NCBI GenBank assembly: GCA_964567485.1
Contig: CAZMMX010000014.1
Location: 1-64,000 of the forward strand
Reading direction: 5' to 3'
Source of the DNA: UBA1413 sp964567485
GTDB lineage: Bacteria > Bacteroidota > Bacteroidia > Bacteroidales > Prolixibacteraceae
Length of the DNA stretch: 64,000 bases
Part shown: in pieces, positions 63,412-64,000 of the stretch
How positions within the stretch are numbered: position 1 is the first letter of the stretch
How the letters are laid out: each line of letters opens with the position of its first letter
The notes under the pieces: generated by a model
What the model was told of the DNA's origin: nothing
The model's database searches: none
What the model saw: the letters and a program-made list of their open reading frames with translations, nothing else
Position numbers and translations under genes: made by a program

Positions 63412-63906
63412 TTACTCCCCGGGAACGGGGAGTTGGGGTGTGGCAAAAGGCATGGTCACGGGAGGGAATTGCTGACCGGGGACATAAGGAAAGACATCGG
63501 CGATGGTGCTCACGGCCATTGTAGAGATCACATAAGGAACGATCAGGAAGGAGAGGCTCTCCTCAAGCCGGTCCAGGGCATTCCTGATATCATCGGCCTG
63601 CACCAGGTAGATGGTTTTGAGTTTTTTCTCCCTTCCGGCTTCTTCATCGATCGTCACCAGGTTGATGGTGCATCGGTACCACCATTCTCCCACTTCAAAG
63701 GGGAATACTTCCGCCACTTTTGATTTCCGGATATCGGTTACGGTGAATTCACCGCGGACCATGGTTTGCATCATGGCGATAATTCTTGTTTCGGCATCGG
63801 TAAATGAAATGGCATCGAGGAGGAAAGCCTCGGTGACCATTCTCTCCTTGCCGTTGTTGTCCACTTTTTGGTATTTTACCTTACATTCAAACCAGGTCTG
63901 CATCAT
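63412..63906 (-). CDS. DUF4494-family protein
   Basis: 164 residues from the ATG at 63906 ('MMQTWFECKVKYQKVDNNGK'); 63903 is equally possible, while the Met at 63927 lies upstream of the predicted transcription start. 'LLDAISFTDAETRIIAMMQT' and 'FPFEVGEWWYRCTINLVTID' fit the Bacteroidota DUF4494 family, of unknown function. The N-terminal 110 residues look like a compact beta-rich domain. The C-terminal 'QFPPVTMPFATPQLPVPGE' is a Pro-rich tail. No signal peptide. Confidence 0.75.
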   Translation of the reverse strand: MMQTWFECKVKYQKVDNNGKERMVTEAFLLDAISFTDAETRIIAMMQTMVRGEFTVTDIRKSKVAEVFPFEVGEWWYRCTINLVTIDEEAGREKKLKTIYLVQADDIRNALDRLEESLSFLIVPYVISTMAVSTIADVFPYVPGQQFPPVTMPFATPQLPVPGE

Positions 63907-63924
63907 ACTAGAGAATTTTGACGG

Positions 63925-63932
63925 CAAAAATA
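63925..63932 (-). promoter_or_regulatory. Candidate -7 element (TATTTTTG) for the DUF4494 gene
   Basis: TATTTTTG on the minus strand. Transcription would begin near 63919, leaving a very short leader before the ATG at 63906/63903, and this supports the choice of start. Confidence 0.45.
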
Positions 63933-64000
63933 GGGGAAAAAGCCGAGTTGGGGTCTTCCCTCCAAAAAGATAGTTCTGAAAATTGCAATTTTGACCGGGA

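Noticed and set aside
63414..63433. Hairpin ACTCCCC...GGGGAGT between the two last genes as terminator
   Set aside because: No T-run follows on either strand and most of it lies inside the DUF4494 coding sequence.

Overview
The window looks like chromosomal DNA of an uncultured or draft-assembled member of the Bacteroidota, most likely a Bacteroidales/Marinilabiliales-type anaerobe. The evidence is: several promoter -7 elements of the Bacteroidota type TAnnTTTG; a type IX secretion (T9SS type B) sorting domain; fused CcsBA cytochrome c biogenesis; the DUF4290-murA, DUF1460 and DUF4494 families; an Asp-type MurA; and a transcarbamylase of the N-succinyl-L-ornithine class. One 100-base run of N (36111-36210) marks a scaffold gap inside a uvrD-type helicase gene. 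I see no rRNA, tRNA, CRISPR array, insertion sequence or prophage.

Layout. 1-7.1 kb: a partial TlpA-like lipoprotein, a Nudix-fold regulator with a degenerate Nudix box, an ECF sigma factor followed by a one-TM protein and a Spy/LTXXQ-like periplasmic protein, then hutH-hisS (minus) divergent from a free methionine-(R)-sulfoxide reductase. 7.1-9.2 kb: a small tandem repeat and a UbiD-family decarboxylase. 9.3-26.6 kb: an uninterrupted minus-strand str-S10-spc-alpha supercluster (rpsL to rplQ) with secY, infA, rpmJ and rpoA, driven from two tandem promoters upstream of rpsL. tuf and map are absent from it. 26.8-30.3 kb: a peptidase-containing ABC exporter with its membrane fusion protein and no visible substrate gene. 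30.5-34.1 kb: an EF-G paralogue (EF-G2 type) with an altered GTPase centre, and a T9SS type B cargo protein. 34.2-46.1 kb: UvrD/PcrA helicase, DUF4290-murA, a thioredoxin-like protein, grpE-dnaJ, and a minus-strand run of ccsBA, an M20 deacylase and a DUF1460 lipoprotein. 46.1-46.8 kb: a largely gene-free stretch with a probable decayed lipoprotein gene.

46.8-62.6 kb is an amino-acid and carbamoyl-phosphate block. carAB runs leftward behind a candidate leader-peptide/terminator attenuator. Divergent from it, argR-GNAT-argG-argC-argD-proC-proB-proA-argF' and then hisA-hisF-hisIE run rightward. Carbamoyl phosphate from CarAB feeds the ArgF'-type transcarbamylase. Its Pro90 predicts succinylated intermediates, so the unassigned GNAT protein next to argR and the M20 deacylase at 42 kb are candidates for the first acylation and the final deacylation. 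argB and argJ are not in the window. 62.7-64 kb: an unrecognised 227-residue protein and a DUF4494 protein.

Nothing here is an obviously new defence or mobile system. The points most worth checking are the carA leader, the orphan peptide exporter, the catalytic-His-less EF-G2, the Asp-MurA (predicted fosfomycin insensitivity), the succinyl-arginine route, the ECF/Spy module and the frameshifted lipoprotein next to ccsBA. All family assignments come from reading motifs, not from database searches.
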